Shown here piece by piece: positions 7,817-16,967 of a DNA stretch of 39,784 nt. Source of the DNA: CANKHA01 sp034668785 (GTDB taxonomy: Bacteria; Pseudomonadota; Alphaproteobacteria; Rhizobiales; Xanthobacteraceae); the NCBI GenBank assembly GCA_034668785.1, contig JAXDOS010000096.1, positions 1 to 39,784 of the forward strand, written 5' to 3'. The notes under the pieces are model-generated. The model was not told where the DNA came from. It was given only the letters and a program-made list of their open reading frames with translations, and did not search any database. Position numbers and translations under genes: made by a program. Every line of letters begins with the position of its first letter. The stretch's first letter is position 1.

Positions 7817-9066
7817 GCGTAATGGAATCCCAGCCAGCGTCGTTTCCATCGGTTACCGCCGACGCAGTGCTCAACGCGTTGCCGCATCCGGTGATCATGG
7901 TGTCGGCCGACGGCAAGATCGCCGACGCCAATACGGCGGCCGAGGTCTTTTTTGAGGTTTCTGTATCGCTATTGCGCCGCTACCTGTTGCGGGAACTGGT
8001 GCCGTTCGGAAGTCCACTGCTGACGCTGGTCGAACAGGTGCGCACGCGCGGCGCCCCGGTCAATGAATACAAGGTCGATCTCGGCACACCGCGCAATCCC
8101 GGCGACCGCCTGGTCGATTTGCACGTCGCGCCGCTTCCTGAGCGTCCGGATTATGTTGTGGTCATGCTGCAGGAACGCAGCATCGCCGATAAAATGGATC
8201 GGCAGTTGACGCATCGCGGCGCGGCACGTTCGGTCAGCGCGCTTGCCGCCATGCTTGCCCACGAAATCAAAAATCCTCTGTCAGGCATTCGCGGCGCGGC
8301 GCAGTTGCTCGAACAATCGGCCGGCGACGATGATCGCACGCTAACGCGTCTCATTTGCGACGAAGCCGACCGCATCGTGAAGCTCGTAGGGCGATTGGAA
8401 GTGTTCACCGACGAGCGGCCGATCGAACGCGAACCGGTCAACATCCATGCGGTGCTTGAACACGTGAAGCGGCTCGCGCAATCCGGCTTTGCGCGCAACA
8501 TCAAATTCGTCGAGGAATACGATCCATCGCTGCCGCCGGTATTCGCCAATCGCGATCAACTCGTTCAGGTCTTTCTGAATTTGGTAAAGAACGCCGCGGA
8601 AGCTATTTCGGATGGAAACAGCGACGGCGAGATTCAGCTTACGACGGCGTTCCGACCGGGCGTGCGTCTGTCATTGCCGGGAAGCAAGGTGCGGGTTTCG
8701 CTGCCTTTGGAATTCTGCGTCAAAGACAATGGCCCGGGCGTACCGGAGGAACTGCTGCCGCATCTGTTCGATCCATTCGTGACGACGAAGCCGACCGGGT
8801 CCGGCCTTGGTCTTGCGCTCGTCGCCAAAATCGTCGGCGATCATGGCGGCATCATCGAGTGTGAATCGCAGCCGCGACGCACGATGTTCCGTGTGCTGTT
8901 GCCAATCTACGCGGGAGAGGGCGCTGCTTCGGAAGACCCCGATCTTCCGGATTTTACACATCAGCCCAAAGTTAGTTCGGCGTCTGTGAAACCGAAGAAA
9001 TTGGCTGGACGCGCCGGCCGGGGCGAGCTGCACCGAGACAAGACCAACGCAGCTTTAAAGGGCTGA
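7813..9066 (+). CDS. ntrB: Nitrogen sensor kinase/phosphatase NtrB
   Basis: A cytosolic histidine kinase that reads nitrogen status through PII proteins and controls NtrC phosphorylation. Order: PAS domain (about 15-125), HisKA with phospho-acceptor H150 in AHEIKNPLSG, and a HATPase with N-box LVKNAAEAI near 259 and G-boxes DNGPGVPEEL and GSGLGLAL near 305-335. There are no membrane helices. The ATG at 7813 overlaps the dusB stop by four bases; a longer frame from 7720 lies inside dusB and is rejected. A basic tail after the ATPase domain (about 370-417) is of unknown use. Confidence 0.95.
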   Translation: MSVMESQPASFPSVTADAVLNALPHPVIMVSADGKIADANTAAEVFFEVSVSLLRRYLLRELVPFGSPLLTLVEQVRTRGAPVNEYKVDLGTPRNPGDRLVDLHVAPLPERPDYVVVMLQERSIADKMDRQLTHRGAARSVSALAAMLAHEIKNPLSGIRGAAQLLEQSAGDDDRTLTRLICDEADRIVKLVGRLEVFTDERPIEREPVNIHAVLEHVKRLAQSGFARNIKFVEEYDPSLPPVFANRDQLVQVFLNLVKNAAEAISDGNSDGEIQLTTAFRPGVRLSLPGSKVRVSLPLEFCVKDNGPGVPEELLPHLFDPFVTTKPTGSGLGLALVAKIVGDHGGIIECESQPRRTMFRVLLPIYAGEGAASEDPDLPDFTHQPKVSSASVKPKKLAGRAGRGELHRDKTNAALKG

Positions 9067-9077
9067 AGAGGAATCCC

Positions 9078-10520
9078 ATGAACACGGGAAGCATCCTGGT
9101 TGCCGACGACGACGCAGCGATACGCACGGTTCTGAGCCAAGCGCTGTCGCGCGCCGGTTACGAGGTGCGCTCAACCGGGACCGCTGCAACTTTGTGGCGC
9201 TGGGTCAGCCGAGGCGATGGCGATCTTGTCATCACCGATGTCGTGATGCCGGACGAGAACGCGTTCGATCTGCTGCCGCGGATCAAAAAGGCGCGTCCGG
9301 ATTTGCCGGTGATCGTCATGAGCGCGCAAAATACCTTCATGACCGCGATCCGCGCATCCGAACGCGGAGCCTACGAATATCTGCCCAAACCTTTCGATCT
9401 TAAGGAACTCATCGCCATCGTCGGCCGCGCGCTGTCGGAACCGAAGGAGCGCCCGCGCGAGAAGGAAAAGGTCGAGGAGTTCGAAGCAATCCCACTCATC
9501 GGCCGCTCGCCTGCCATGCAGGAAATCTATCGCCTGCTCGCCCGTCTGATGCAGACCGACCTCACGGTCATGATCAGCGGCGAATCCGGTACCGGAAAGG
9601 AACTCGTCGCCAGAGCGTTGCACGATTACGGAAAGCGCCGGACGGGTCCCTTCGTTGCCATCAACATGGCGGCGATTCCGCGCGAGTTGATCGAATCCGA
9701 GTTGTTCGGGCACGAGAAGGGCGCCTTCACCGGCGCCAACAATCGCAGTTCAGGTCGCTTCGAGCAGGCGGAGGGCGGCACTCTCTTCCTTGACGAGATC
9801 GGCGACATGCCGATGGAAGCGCAAACCCGGTTGCTGCGGGTTCTACAGCAGGGCGAATACACCACTGTCGGCGGACGCACACCGATCAAGGCGGACGTCC
9901 GCATCATTGCCGCCACCAACAAGGATTTGCGGCTGCTGATTCAGCAGGGCCTATTCCGCGAGGATCTATTCTTCCGGATCAATGTCGTACCGCTGCGGCT
10001 GCCGCCTTTACGCGAGCGCGTCGAAGATGTTCCGGACCTTATTCGGCATTTTTTCACGCAAGCCGAGCGGGAAGGTCTGCCGGCCAAGCAGCTCGATCAG
10101 GCTGCGCTTGACCAGCTCAAACGCCACCGCTGGCCGGGCAACGTTCGCGAGTTGGAGAATTTGGCCCGGCGGCTTGCAGCGCTTTATCCGCAGGAAATGA
10201 TTTCGGCCGCGGTGATCGAAGCCGAGCTGTCTCAGCCTGTGTTGCAGGCCGGAGGCGGCGAGCCGACGACGGAAGAAGGCTTGGCCGCCGCCGTTGAGCG
10301 GCATCTGGGCGACTACTTCGCGGCGTTCAGCAATGGCCTGCCGCCGCCCGGCCTATACCACCGGATTTTGCGGGAGATCGAATACCCCCTGCTGTCGGCA
10401 GCGCTGGCCGCAACGCGGGGAAACCAAATCCGCGCCGCCGATCTCCTGGGGGTGAATCGCAACACTCTGCGCAAGAAAATCCGGGATCTGGATATCCAGG
10501 TTTACCGCAGCGGCGGCTAA
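9078..10520 (+). CDS. ntrC: Nitrogen regulation response regulator NtrC
   Basis: A sigma-54-dependent activator of nitrogen assimilation genes and the partner of NtrB. Receiver domain with acidic cluster D10-D12, phospho-acceptor D54 and K104 in KPF; AAA+ domain with Walker A GESGTGKE (168-175), sigma-54 contact loop GAFTGA (215-220) and Walker B GGTLFLDE (233-240); C-terminal Fis-type helix-turn-helix at about 440-475. The 480-residue length is normal. It starts 11 bases after ntrB with a GAGGAA ribosome site. All motifs needed for sigma-54 activation are present, unlike its paralogue ntrX below. Confidence 0.97.
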   Translation: MNTGSILVADDDAAIRTVLSQALSRAGYEVRSTGTAATLWRWVSRGDGDLVITDVVMPDENAFDLLPRIKKARPDLPVIVMSAQNTFMTAIRASERGAYEYLPKPFDLKELIAIVGRALSEPKERPREKEKVEEFEAIPLIGRSPAMQEIYRLLARLMQTDLTVMISGESGTGKELVARALHDYGKRRTGPFVAINMAAIPRELIESELFGHEKGAFTGANNRSSGRFEQAEGGTLFLDEIGDMPMEAQTRLLRVLQQGEYTTVGGRTPIKADVRIIAATNKDLRLLIQQGLFREDLFFRINVVPLRLPPLRERVEDVPDLIRHFFTQAEREGLPAKQLDQAALDQLKRHRWPGNVRELENLARRLAALYPQEMISAAVIEAELSQPVLQAGGGEPTTEEGLAAAVERHLGDYFAAFSNGLPPPGLYHRILREIEYPLLSAALAATRGNQIRAADLLGVNRNTLRKKIRDLDIQVYRSGG

Positions 10521-10569
10521 CCCACTCCGCCTTTGAGCGCCGCGGAATTGTCGTAATTCGGCAACATTG

Positions 10570-12900
10570 ATGTATAAAAGCCTCACCTTAAAGCGGGTGC
10601 TCGGGTTAGGTGGAGCGCCCCTTCCTTCCCAATCGATTGAAAGCGCGTTCATGTCCAGCGTGAACAATGCCATGACTGCTGAAGCGGCCATGGTCGGAGC
10701 AACCGCGGCCCGGGTGGAAAATCGGATTCTCGGGCCGATCGCGATCGTTCTGGCACTGCTCTCCGCGCTCCTCACCTTTCTGGTCATTTCCGACCTTATT
10801 CCTATTGCGCCGACCCACGAAGCTGTCGTCACGCTCCTGCTCGTCAATGCGGCGACCGTTCTTTTGCTCATCGGCATCATCGCCCGCGAGCTATGGCGGA
10901 TCGTTCAGGCACGGCGGCGCGGACGCGCCGCGGCCCGGCTGCATGTGCGCATCATCGCACTGTTCTCTATTATCGCCGCAGCCCCGGCCATCCTGGTGGC
11001 GATTGTCGCCAGCGTCACTCTGGACCGTGGATTGGATCGTCTGTTTTCCACCCGCACACGCGCGATGATGGAAAATTCCATCGCCATGGCGGACACGTAT
11101 CTGAGCGAACAAGGGCAGGCGCTGCGCGGCGAAACTTTAGCCATGGCCGTCGACCTCGCACGCGCCAAGCCCTTATTCGACCAAGACCGCGATCGCTTCC
11201 GGCAATTCTTTACCGCGCAAGCGACGGGGCGCGGACTTCCGGCGGCGGAGTTGGTCGACGGCAATCTTTCGGTCATCGAAAAGGTGGGGAGCAAAGCCGA
11301 CCTGGAAATCACACTGCCGCGCGAGGCGCTCGCCAGCGTCAATGAAACCGAACCGCAAGTCGGCTTGTTCCTCGATGCGAGTTATGTCGCGGCAATCCTT
11401 AAGCTGCGTAATTTCGACAATACGTTTCTCTACGTTGTTCGGACGTTTGATCCAGGCATAGTCACTCGCCTGCGGGAAACAGAAGAGAACATCAGCGACT
11501 ACAACGCCCTGCAAGAGCGCCGTTTCGGCATCCAGATCGCATTTGGATTGGTTTACACCGTCATCGCGCTCATCGTGTTGCTGTCGGCGGTGTGGATCGG
11601 ACTTAATTTTGCAAACTATCTTGTCGGTCCGATCCGCAGGCTTATCAGCGCGGCCAATCTCGTCTCCACCGGAAACTTTTATGTTCAAGTGCCGATCCGC
11701 CGCTCCGAGGGCGATATCGCCAATCTCGGTGAGACCTTCAACAAGATGACCCAGGAATTGCGCACGCAGCGCGACGACATCATGCGCGCGCGCGATCTGA
11801 TCGACAGCCGCCGGCGTTTTACGGAAGCCGTCCTCGCCGGCGCCAGCGCCGGCGTCATCGGCGTGGATGCCGAGGGCCGGGTCAGCATTCTCAATCGCTC
11901 CGCCGAGAGACTGATCGGAAGTTCGGAGGCGGAAACGCTTGGCCGGCCGCTGGTCGAGATCGTGCCGGAACTGGCCGAGATGATGACGGCGGCCCTCTCG
12001 GGTGTCCAACGGCTCATCCAGGGCCAGGTGACGATCAACCGCAAGGGTCAGGAGCGCAATCTCTCGGTCCGGGTTACCAGCGAACAGTCGCCGGAAGCCG
12101 ATCACGGTTACGTTGTCACTCTCGACGACATAACCGAGTTGGTCTCCGCGCAACGCACCTCGGCCTGGGCTGACGTGGCGCGCCGCATTGCCCATGAGAT
12201 CAAAAATCCTCTGACCCCGATTCAGCTTTCCGCCGAACGGCTGCTGCGCAAATACGGCAAGGTCATCACTGAAGACCGCGATATTTTCGAGCAGTGCACG
12301 GACACCATCGTGCGGCAAGTCGAAGACATCAAACGGATGGTGGATGAATTCTCGCGCTTCGCCAGGACGCCGAAGCCGGTGATGGCGGCCGACGATGTGG
12401 CAGATGCTGTTCGCCAGGCCGTATTCCTGATGAAGGTGGGCCATTCCGATGTCGATATCGACGTGGAGCTCGCCGAGGATCCGCTGTTGGCGCGATTTGA
12501 TCGCCGGCTCATTTCTCAAGCCTTGACCAACATCATCAAGAATGCGGCGGAAGGTGTCGCCGCGGTGCCGGCCGCTGAACTTGGCCGCGGGCGTATCCTG
12601 GTTTCGGCATCGCGGGACGGCGGCGATATCGTGATCGACGTGATCGACAATGGAATAGGTCTGCCGAAAGAGAACCGCAGCCGGCTGCTCGAGCCTTACG
12701 TGACGACGCGGGAAAAAGGCACCGGCCTGGGCCTCGCCATCGTCGGCAGGATTCTGGAAGAGCACGGAGGCCGCATCGAGTTGAAGGATGCTTCCGAGCG
12801 GATACCTGGACAACGCGGCGCCTGGGTGCGGCTGCGCTTCGGGAGCAAAGAGATGTCCGCGAGCGCTTCTCCCGCAACTGCCACAGCCGCGAACGGATAA
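10570..12900 (+). CDS. ntrY: Membrane sensor kinase NtrY
   Basis: The membrane histidine kinase of the NtrY-NtrX pair, linked in other alphaproteobacteria to nitrogen and redox/low-oxygen control. There are three N-terminal membrane helices (about 52-72, 83-105 and 126-150), a periplasmic sensor region (about 150-320), a fourth helix (about 320-345), HAMP, PAS (about 415-525), HisKA with phospho-acceptor H542 in AHEIKNPLTP, and HATPase with NIIKNAAEG, DNGIGLP and GTGLGLAI. The start is uncertain. ATG 10570 gives 776 aa, TTG 10567 lies directly before it, and ATG 10651 would give 749 aa. Neither ATG has a strong ribosome site. ntrX follows after five bases. Confidence 0.95.
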   Translation: MYKSLTLKRVLGLGGAPLPSQSIESAFMSSVNNAMTAEAAMVGATAARVENRILGPIAIVLALLSALLTFLVISDLIPIAPTHEAVVTLLLVNAATVLLLIGIIARELWRIVQARRRGRAAARLHVRIIALFSIIAAAPAILVAIVASVTLDRGLDRLFSTRTRAMMENSIAMADTYLSEQGQALRGETLAMAVDLARAKPLFDQDRDRFRQFFTAQATGRGLPAAELVDGNLSVIEKVGSKADLEITLPREALASVNETEPQVGLFLDASYVAAILKLRNFDNTFLYVVRTFDPGIVTRLRETEENISDYNALQERRFGIQIAFGLVYTVIALIVLLSAVWIGLNFANYLVGPIRRLISAANLVSTGNFYVQVPIRRSEGDIANLGETFNKMTQELRTQRDDIMRARDLIDSRRRFTEAVLAGASAGVIGVDAEGRVSILNRSAERLIGSSEAETLGRPLVEIVPELAEMMTAALSGVQRLIQGQVTINRKGQERNLSVRVTSEQSPEADHGYVVTLDDITELVSAQRTSAWADVARRIAHEIKNPLTPIQLSAERLLRKYGKVITEDRDIFEQCTDTIVRQVEDIKRMVDEFSRFARTPKPVMAADDVADAVRQAVFLMKVGHSDVDIDVELAEDPLLARFDRRLISQALTNIIKNAAEGVAAVPAAELGRGRILVSASRDGGDIVIDVIDNGIGLPKENRSRLLEPYVTTREKGTGLGLAIVGRILEEHGGRIELKDASERIPGQRGAWVRLRFGSKEMSASASPATATAANG

Positions 12901-12905
12901 TAAAT

Positions 12906-14276
12906 ATGGCATCCGACATTCTTGTCGTCGACGACGAGTCGGATATCCGGCAATTGGTGTCGGGTATTTTACAGGACGAGGGCTACAGCACCCGTACCGC
13001 GCGCGATAGCGACGAGGCCTTGGCCGCGATAGCCGTGCGCCGGCCGAACCTCGTCTTTCTTGATATCTGGCTTCAAGGCAGCCGGCTCGATGGGCTGCAA
13101 TTGCTGGACAGCGTCAAGCAGGTGCATTCCGAAGTTCCGGTGGTCATGATTTCGGGTCACGGCAACATCGAGACTGCGGTCGCAGCCATCAAGCGCGGCG
13201 CTTACGATTTCATTGAAAAACCATTCAAGGCGGACCGCTTGCTTCTCGTTGCCGATCGCGCGCTGGAAACGTCGCGGCTGAAGCGGGAGGTTAGGGCGCT
13301 CAAGCAGTTGGCCCCGCTGCCGTCGACGCTGGTTGGCCACTCGGCGTCGCTCAATCAGCTCCGCCAGACAATCGAGAAGGTGGCTCCGACCAATAGCCGC
13401 ATCTTGATCGTCGGTCCCTCCGGATCGGGGAAGGAACTCGCGGCCCGCACGGTGCACCAGTTATCGAGCCGCGCCGATGGTCCCTTTGTGGTCATCAATG
13501 CCGCCGCGATCACGCCGGAGCGCATGGAAATCGAACTATTTGGCATCGAGGACTCGAACGGCGCGCAGGGCCGCAGGATCGGCGCTCTCGAAGAGGCACA
13601 TGGCGGAACCGTGTTCATCGATGAAATCGCGGACATGCCGCGGGAGACACAGAACAAGATCCTTCGTGTCCTCGTCGAACAAAACTTCCAGCGCGTCGGC
13701 AGCAACGCCCAGGTTTCTGTCGATGTACGGATCGTGTCTTCGACCGCTCGCAACATCGAAGCCGATATCGCCAGCGGAAAATTTCGCGAGGACCTCTATC
13801 ACCGTCTTTCTGTGGTTCCGGTCCGCGTGCCGCCGCTGGCGGAACGGCGTGAAGACATTCCCGATCTCGTCGACTATTTCATGGCGCAGATTTCTCAAGC
13901 CACCGGCCTTCCGATCCGCAAAATTGGCGCCGACGCCATGGCGGTTTTGCAATCGCATGATTGGCCCGGCAACGTGCGGCAACTCCGCAACAATATCGAG
14001 CGGCTGATGATCCTCGCCGGCGGCGAGCCGGACGCGGTCATCAGCGCCAACATGTTGCCGCAGGATGTCGGCTCGATGATTCCCGCTATGCCCGCCGGTA
14101 ACGGCGGCGAACAAATCATGGGCTTGCCGCTGCGTGATGCCCGCGAAGTTTTCGAACGCGAATATCTGGTGGCGCAGATCAACCGCTTCAGCGGCAATAT
14201 TTCCCGAACTTCGGAATTCGTCGGTATGGAAAGGTCGGCGCTGCATCGCAAGCTCAAGGCGCTTGGGATCGGCTGA
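12906..14276 (+). CDS. ntrX: Response regulator NtrX, sigma-54 loop degenerate
   Basis: An NtrC-like response regulator and the partner of NtrY. Receiver with acidic cluster D9-D10, phospho-acceptor D53 and K105 in KPF; AAA+ with Walker A GPSGSGKE (170-177) and Walker B GGTVFIDE (233-240); Fis-type helix-turn-helix at about 420-455. The GAFTGA loop is missing: after LFG at 211-213 the sequence runs IEDSNGAQGRRIGALEEA, whereas NtrC here has HEKGAFTGA. Known alphaproteobacterial NtrX proteins share this loss, so it probably regulates without the usual sigma-54 remodelling, but that is inference for this protein. The 456-residue length is normal. Confidence 0.95.
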   Translation: MASDILVVDDESDIRQLVSGILQDEGYSTRTARDSDEALAAIAVRRPNLVFLDIWLQGSRLDGLQLLDSVKQVHSEVPVVMISGHGNIETAVAAIKRGAYDFIEKPFKADRLLLVADRALETSRLKREVRALKQLAPLPSTLVGHSASLNQLRQTIEKVAPTNSRILIVGPSGSGKELAARTVHQLSSRADGPFVVINAAAITPERMEIELFGIEDSNGAQGRRIGALEEAHGGTVFIDEIADMPRETQNKILRVLVEQNFQRVGSNAQVSVDVRIVSSTARNIEADIASGKFREDLYHRLSVVPVRVPPLAERREDIPDLVDYFMAQISQATGLPIRKIGADAMAVLQSHDWPGNVRQLRNNIERLMILAGGEPDAVISANMLPQDVGSMIPAMPAGNGGEQIMGLPLRDAREVFEREYLVAQINRFSGNISRTSEFVGMERSALHRKLKALGIG

Positions 14277-14282
14277 GGCTCC

Positions 14283-15137
14283 ATGTCTCGTATCGCTTAT
14301 GTAAACGGCCGTTACCTGGCTCGCCGCGAAGCGGCGGTGGATATCGAGGATCGCGGCTACCAATTCTCCGACGGCGTCTATGAAGTTTGCGAGGTGAGGG
14401 GAGGCCGCCTCGTCGACGAGCGCCTGCACATGGAGCGCCTGCAACGCTCGCTACGCGAGCTTCAGATCCGGATGCCGATGCCCGTGGCGGCGCTGGGCGT
14501 AATCTTGCGCGAGACGATTGAGCGCAATCGCGTGCGCGATGGCATCCTCTATCTGCAGATCACCCGAGGCGTCGCGCGGCGCGACCACGCCTTTCCGCCG
14601 AACACCACTCCCAGCATCGTCGTCACCGCCCGCAGCCTGGATTTTTCCGCTACCGAAAAAACAGCGGCAGAAGGAATTTCGGTCATCACTGTTCCCGACA
14701 ACCGATGGGAACGGGTCGATATCAAATCCGTGTCGCTTTTGCCCAACGTGCTCGCCAAACAGGCGGCGCGCGAGCAGGGCGCCAAGGAAGCTTGGTTTGT
14801 AGATAAGCACAGCTTTGTCACCGAAGGATCGTCGACCAATGCCTGGATTGTCAGCCGCGAAGGCAAGGTGGTGACGCCGTCCGCCGACCACGGCATCTTG
14901 CGCGGGGTTACCCGAACGGTCCTGCTCCGGGTCATCAAGGCACAGGGGCTGGAGCTCGACGAACGGCCGTTCACCGTCGACGAGGCCTATGCCGCCCGCG
15001 AGGCCTTTGTTACCTCGTCGACACAGACGGTCATGCCGGTGGTGCGGATTGACGGAAGACCAGTGGGTAATGGCGCTCCCGGCCTTGTGGCTACGGCGCT
15101 GAGACGCGACTTTCACCATTACAGCGAGTTTGGTTGA
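14283..15137 (+). CDS. D-amino-acid aminotransferase (PLP class IV)
   Basis: A fold-type IV aminotransferase, best matched to D-alanine aminotransferase, which interconverts D-alanine and 2-oxoglutarate with pyruvate and D-glutamate and so feeds peptidoglycan synthesis. The PLP lysine is K148 in DIKSVSLLPNVLAKQ, E181 (VTEGSS) contacts the cofactor nitrogen, and R100 and H102 match the substrate-carboxylate pair of Bacillus D-amino-acid transaminase. Branched-chain aminotransferase is the main alternative, but the DIKS..LLPNVLAKQ block and those two residues favour the D-specific type. It begins six bases after ntrX, with GAGGCTCC before the ATG. Confidence 0.9.
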   Translation: MSRIAYVNGRYLARREAAVDIEDRGYQFSDGVYEVCEVRGGRLVDERLHMERLQRSLRELQIRMPMPVAALGVILRETIERNRVRDGILYLQITRGVARRDHAFPPNTTPSIVVTARSLDFSATEKTAAEGISVITVPDNRWERVDIKSVSLLPNVLAKQAAREQGAKEAWFVDKHSFVTEGSSTNAWIVSREGKVVTPSADHGILRGVTRTVLLRVIKAQGLELDERPFTVDEAYAAREAFVTSSTQTVMPVVRIDGRPVGNGAPGLVATALRRDFHHYSEFG

Positions 15138-15271
15138 AGCTTCCCAAGCAGTTTTTTCGGGCATCCGCCAACTTGGGCTTGCACCGCCCCCTGACCTACC
15201 ATCTAATGGTTCGGTCCGGGTTGCTGCGGGGAGCCGACGTTTGGTGAAAGGGCAGTAGCTTGGCAAAAACA

Positions 15272-15290
15272 GCCCGCATCACAGACGGGC
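15272..15290 (+). promoter_or_regulatory. Small hairpin in the hfq leader
   Basis: GCCCG (15272-15276) and CGGGC (15286-15290) can pair around a 9-base loop, 18 bases before the hfq ATG. There is no T-tract, so it is not a convincing terminator. The 171-base gap after the aminotransferase gene probably also carries an hfq promoter, but I cannot place it. Confidence 0.25.
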
Positions 15291-15308
15291 ATAGAACGGA
15301 ACACGGCA

Positions 15309-15566
15309 ATGGCCGAACGCGCCCAAAATCTACAAGACACTTTCCTCAATCACGTCCGCAAGACCAAAACGCCGCTCACCATCTTTTTGGTCAACGGCGT
15401 CAAGTTGCAAGGCGTCGTGACCTGGTTCGATAATTTTTGCGTGCTGCTGCGGCGAGATGGTCATTCGCAGCTTGTCTATAAACATGCCATCTCGACCATC
15501 ATGCCGGGGCATCCGATCCAGCTATTCGAAGGCGCCGAGGAGGCGCCCGCCGGGGAAAAGGAATAA
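15309..15566 (+). CDS. hfq: RNA-binding protein Hfq
   Basis: A hexameric Sm-like RNA chaperone pairing small RNAs with mRNAs. 85 residues. The Sm1 block spans about 9-50 (QDTFLN, then VNGVKLQG, then FDNFCVLL). The Sm2 signature is YKHAIST at 57-63. The C-terminal tail is short and acidic, as in alphaproteobacteria. In this order it stands directly before hflX, and in Azorhizobium Hfq (NrfA) is known to affect nifA expression, which suits its place after ntrBCYX. Confidence 0.97.
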   Translation: MAERAQNLQDTFLNHVRKTKTPLTIFLVNGVKLQGVVTWFDNFCVLLRRDGHSQLVYKHAISTIMPGHPIQLFEGAEEAPAGEKE

Positions 15567-16949
15567 TTGCGGCCCCGCCGGCCTAACAAACGCACGGATC
15601 GTCTGAGCCCGACAACGGCGGGTTCGGAAACCGCCCGCGCGATTGTGATTGAGCCCTTCCTGCGCCAGCGCTCGACGCCACCCGCCGCCGGAGCCCGGCT
15701 GGACGAAGAAATCCGTTCGCCCGCCACCCGCCTTGATGAGGCCGTTGGCCTTGCGCGTGCCATTGACCTCAACGTCGCGCAAGCCGGCGTCTTACCTTTG
15801 TCCGCCATCCGGCCCGCGACTTTTATCGGCAAGGGCAAGGTCGAGGAGATCGCGGGCTTGGTCAAAAGCCTCGAGGCCGGGGTGGTCGTCATGGACTGCG
15901 CGATTTCTCCCGTGCAACAGCGCAATCTTGAGAAGGCGTGGAACGCCAAGGTTCTCGACCGTACCGGCTTGATCTTGGAAATCTTCGGCCGCCGCGCCCG
16001 CACGCGTGCGGGCGCGCTACAGGTCGAACATGCGCATTTGACCTACCAGAAAAGCCGGTTGGTGCGCTCATGGACGCATCTAGAGCGGCAGCGCGGCGGT
16101 TTCGGCTTCCTTGGCGGACCAGGCGAGAGCCAGCTCGAAACCGACCGGCGGCTGATCGAGGAACGTATTTCCCGCATCGAGGGCGAGCTCACCAAGGTCA
16201 AACGTACACGCAAGCTCCATCGCGATAGCCGCAAGCGCGTGCCTTATCCGATTGTCGCGCTGGTCGGTTACACCAATGCCGGCAAGTCGACCCTGTTCAA
16301 CTATATGACCAAGGCAAGCGTGCTCTCCGCGGACATGCTGTTTGCCACGCTCGATCCAACACTGCGCGCCGTCAGCCTGCCGCATGGCGTCCGGATCATC
16401 CTGTCCGACACGGTGGGTTTTATTTCGGACTTGCCGATCATGCTGATCGCCGCCTTCCGCGCCACCCTGGAGGAGGTGATCGAAGCCGACGTCATCCTGC
16501 ATGTCCGCGACGTATCGCATGAGGACGCGCAAGCCCAGTCGCGCGACGTTAGCGAGGTGTTGCGCGAACTCGGAATCGAGCCCGAGGACAACCGCCTGGT
16601 GGAAGTCTGGAACAAGATCGACCGCCTGAGCGCAGATCGGCGCAGCGAGCTTTCCAATCAGGCCGAACGCCAACCCGCGAAGCGCCGTCCGGTCCTGGTT
16701 TCAGCCGTGACGGGGGAGGGGCTCGATCTGCTGAAATCAGCGATCGAAGCCCGCTTGGCAGCGAGCCGGATGATGCTTGATCTTGTTCTTGATCCCGCGG
16801 ACGGAGCAGCGGTGAGCTGGCTGCATCGTCACACCGAGGTATTGTCTAAGGCGATGAACGATCGCGGCCAACTTGCGATGACCATACGCGCCGATCAGCC
16901 CGCCATGGAGCGGGTGCGGTCCAAGTTTGCTAAGGAATTGGCGGGTTAG
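15567..16949 (+). CDS. hflX: GTPase HflX
   Basis: A ribosome-associated GTPase that rescues or recycles stalled ribosomes in stress. HflX N-domain (about 60-200, with PATFIGKGKVEEI and the conserved QRNLEKAW and DRTGLILEIF blocks), a coiled linker with GPGESQLETDRR, then the G domain: G1 GYTNAGKST (234-242), G3 DTVGF and G4 NKID. The 460-residue reading uses a TTG that begins on the base after the hfq stop. No ATG occurs until about residue 109, well inside the conserved part, so TTG at 15567 or GTG at 15645 must be used. Coupling to hfq is therefore very likely. Confidence 0.94.
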   Translation: MRPRRPNKRTDRLSPTTAGSETARAIVIEPFLRQRSTPPAAGARLDEEIRSPATRLDEAVGLARAIDLNVAQAGVLPLSAIRPATFIGKGKVEEIAGLVKSLEAGVVVMDCAISPVQQRNLEKAWNAKVLDRTGLILEIFGRRARTRAGALQVEHAHLTYQKSRLVRSWTHLERQRGGFGFLGGPGESQLETDRRLIEERISRIEGELTKVKRTRKLHRDSRKRVPYPIVALVGYTNAGKSTLFNYMTKASVLSADMLFATLDPTLRAVSLPHGVRIILSDTVGFISDLPIMLIAAFRATLEEVIEADVILHVRDVSHEDAQAQSRDVSEVLRELGIEPEDNRLVEVWNKIDRLSADRRSELSNQAERQPAKRRPVLVSAVTGEGLDLLKSAIEARLAASRMMLDLVLDPADGAAVSWLHRHTEVLSKAMNDRGQLAMTIRADQPAMERVRSKFAKELAG

Positions 16950-16967
16950 GCCGCCCACAAGGATGCG

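Noticed and set aside
11173..12912. 579-codon minus-strand open frame opposite ntrY
   Set aside because: It is antisense to all ntrY domains; its Asp/Arg/His-rich translation is typical of a high-GC shadow frame.
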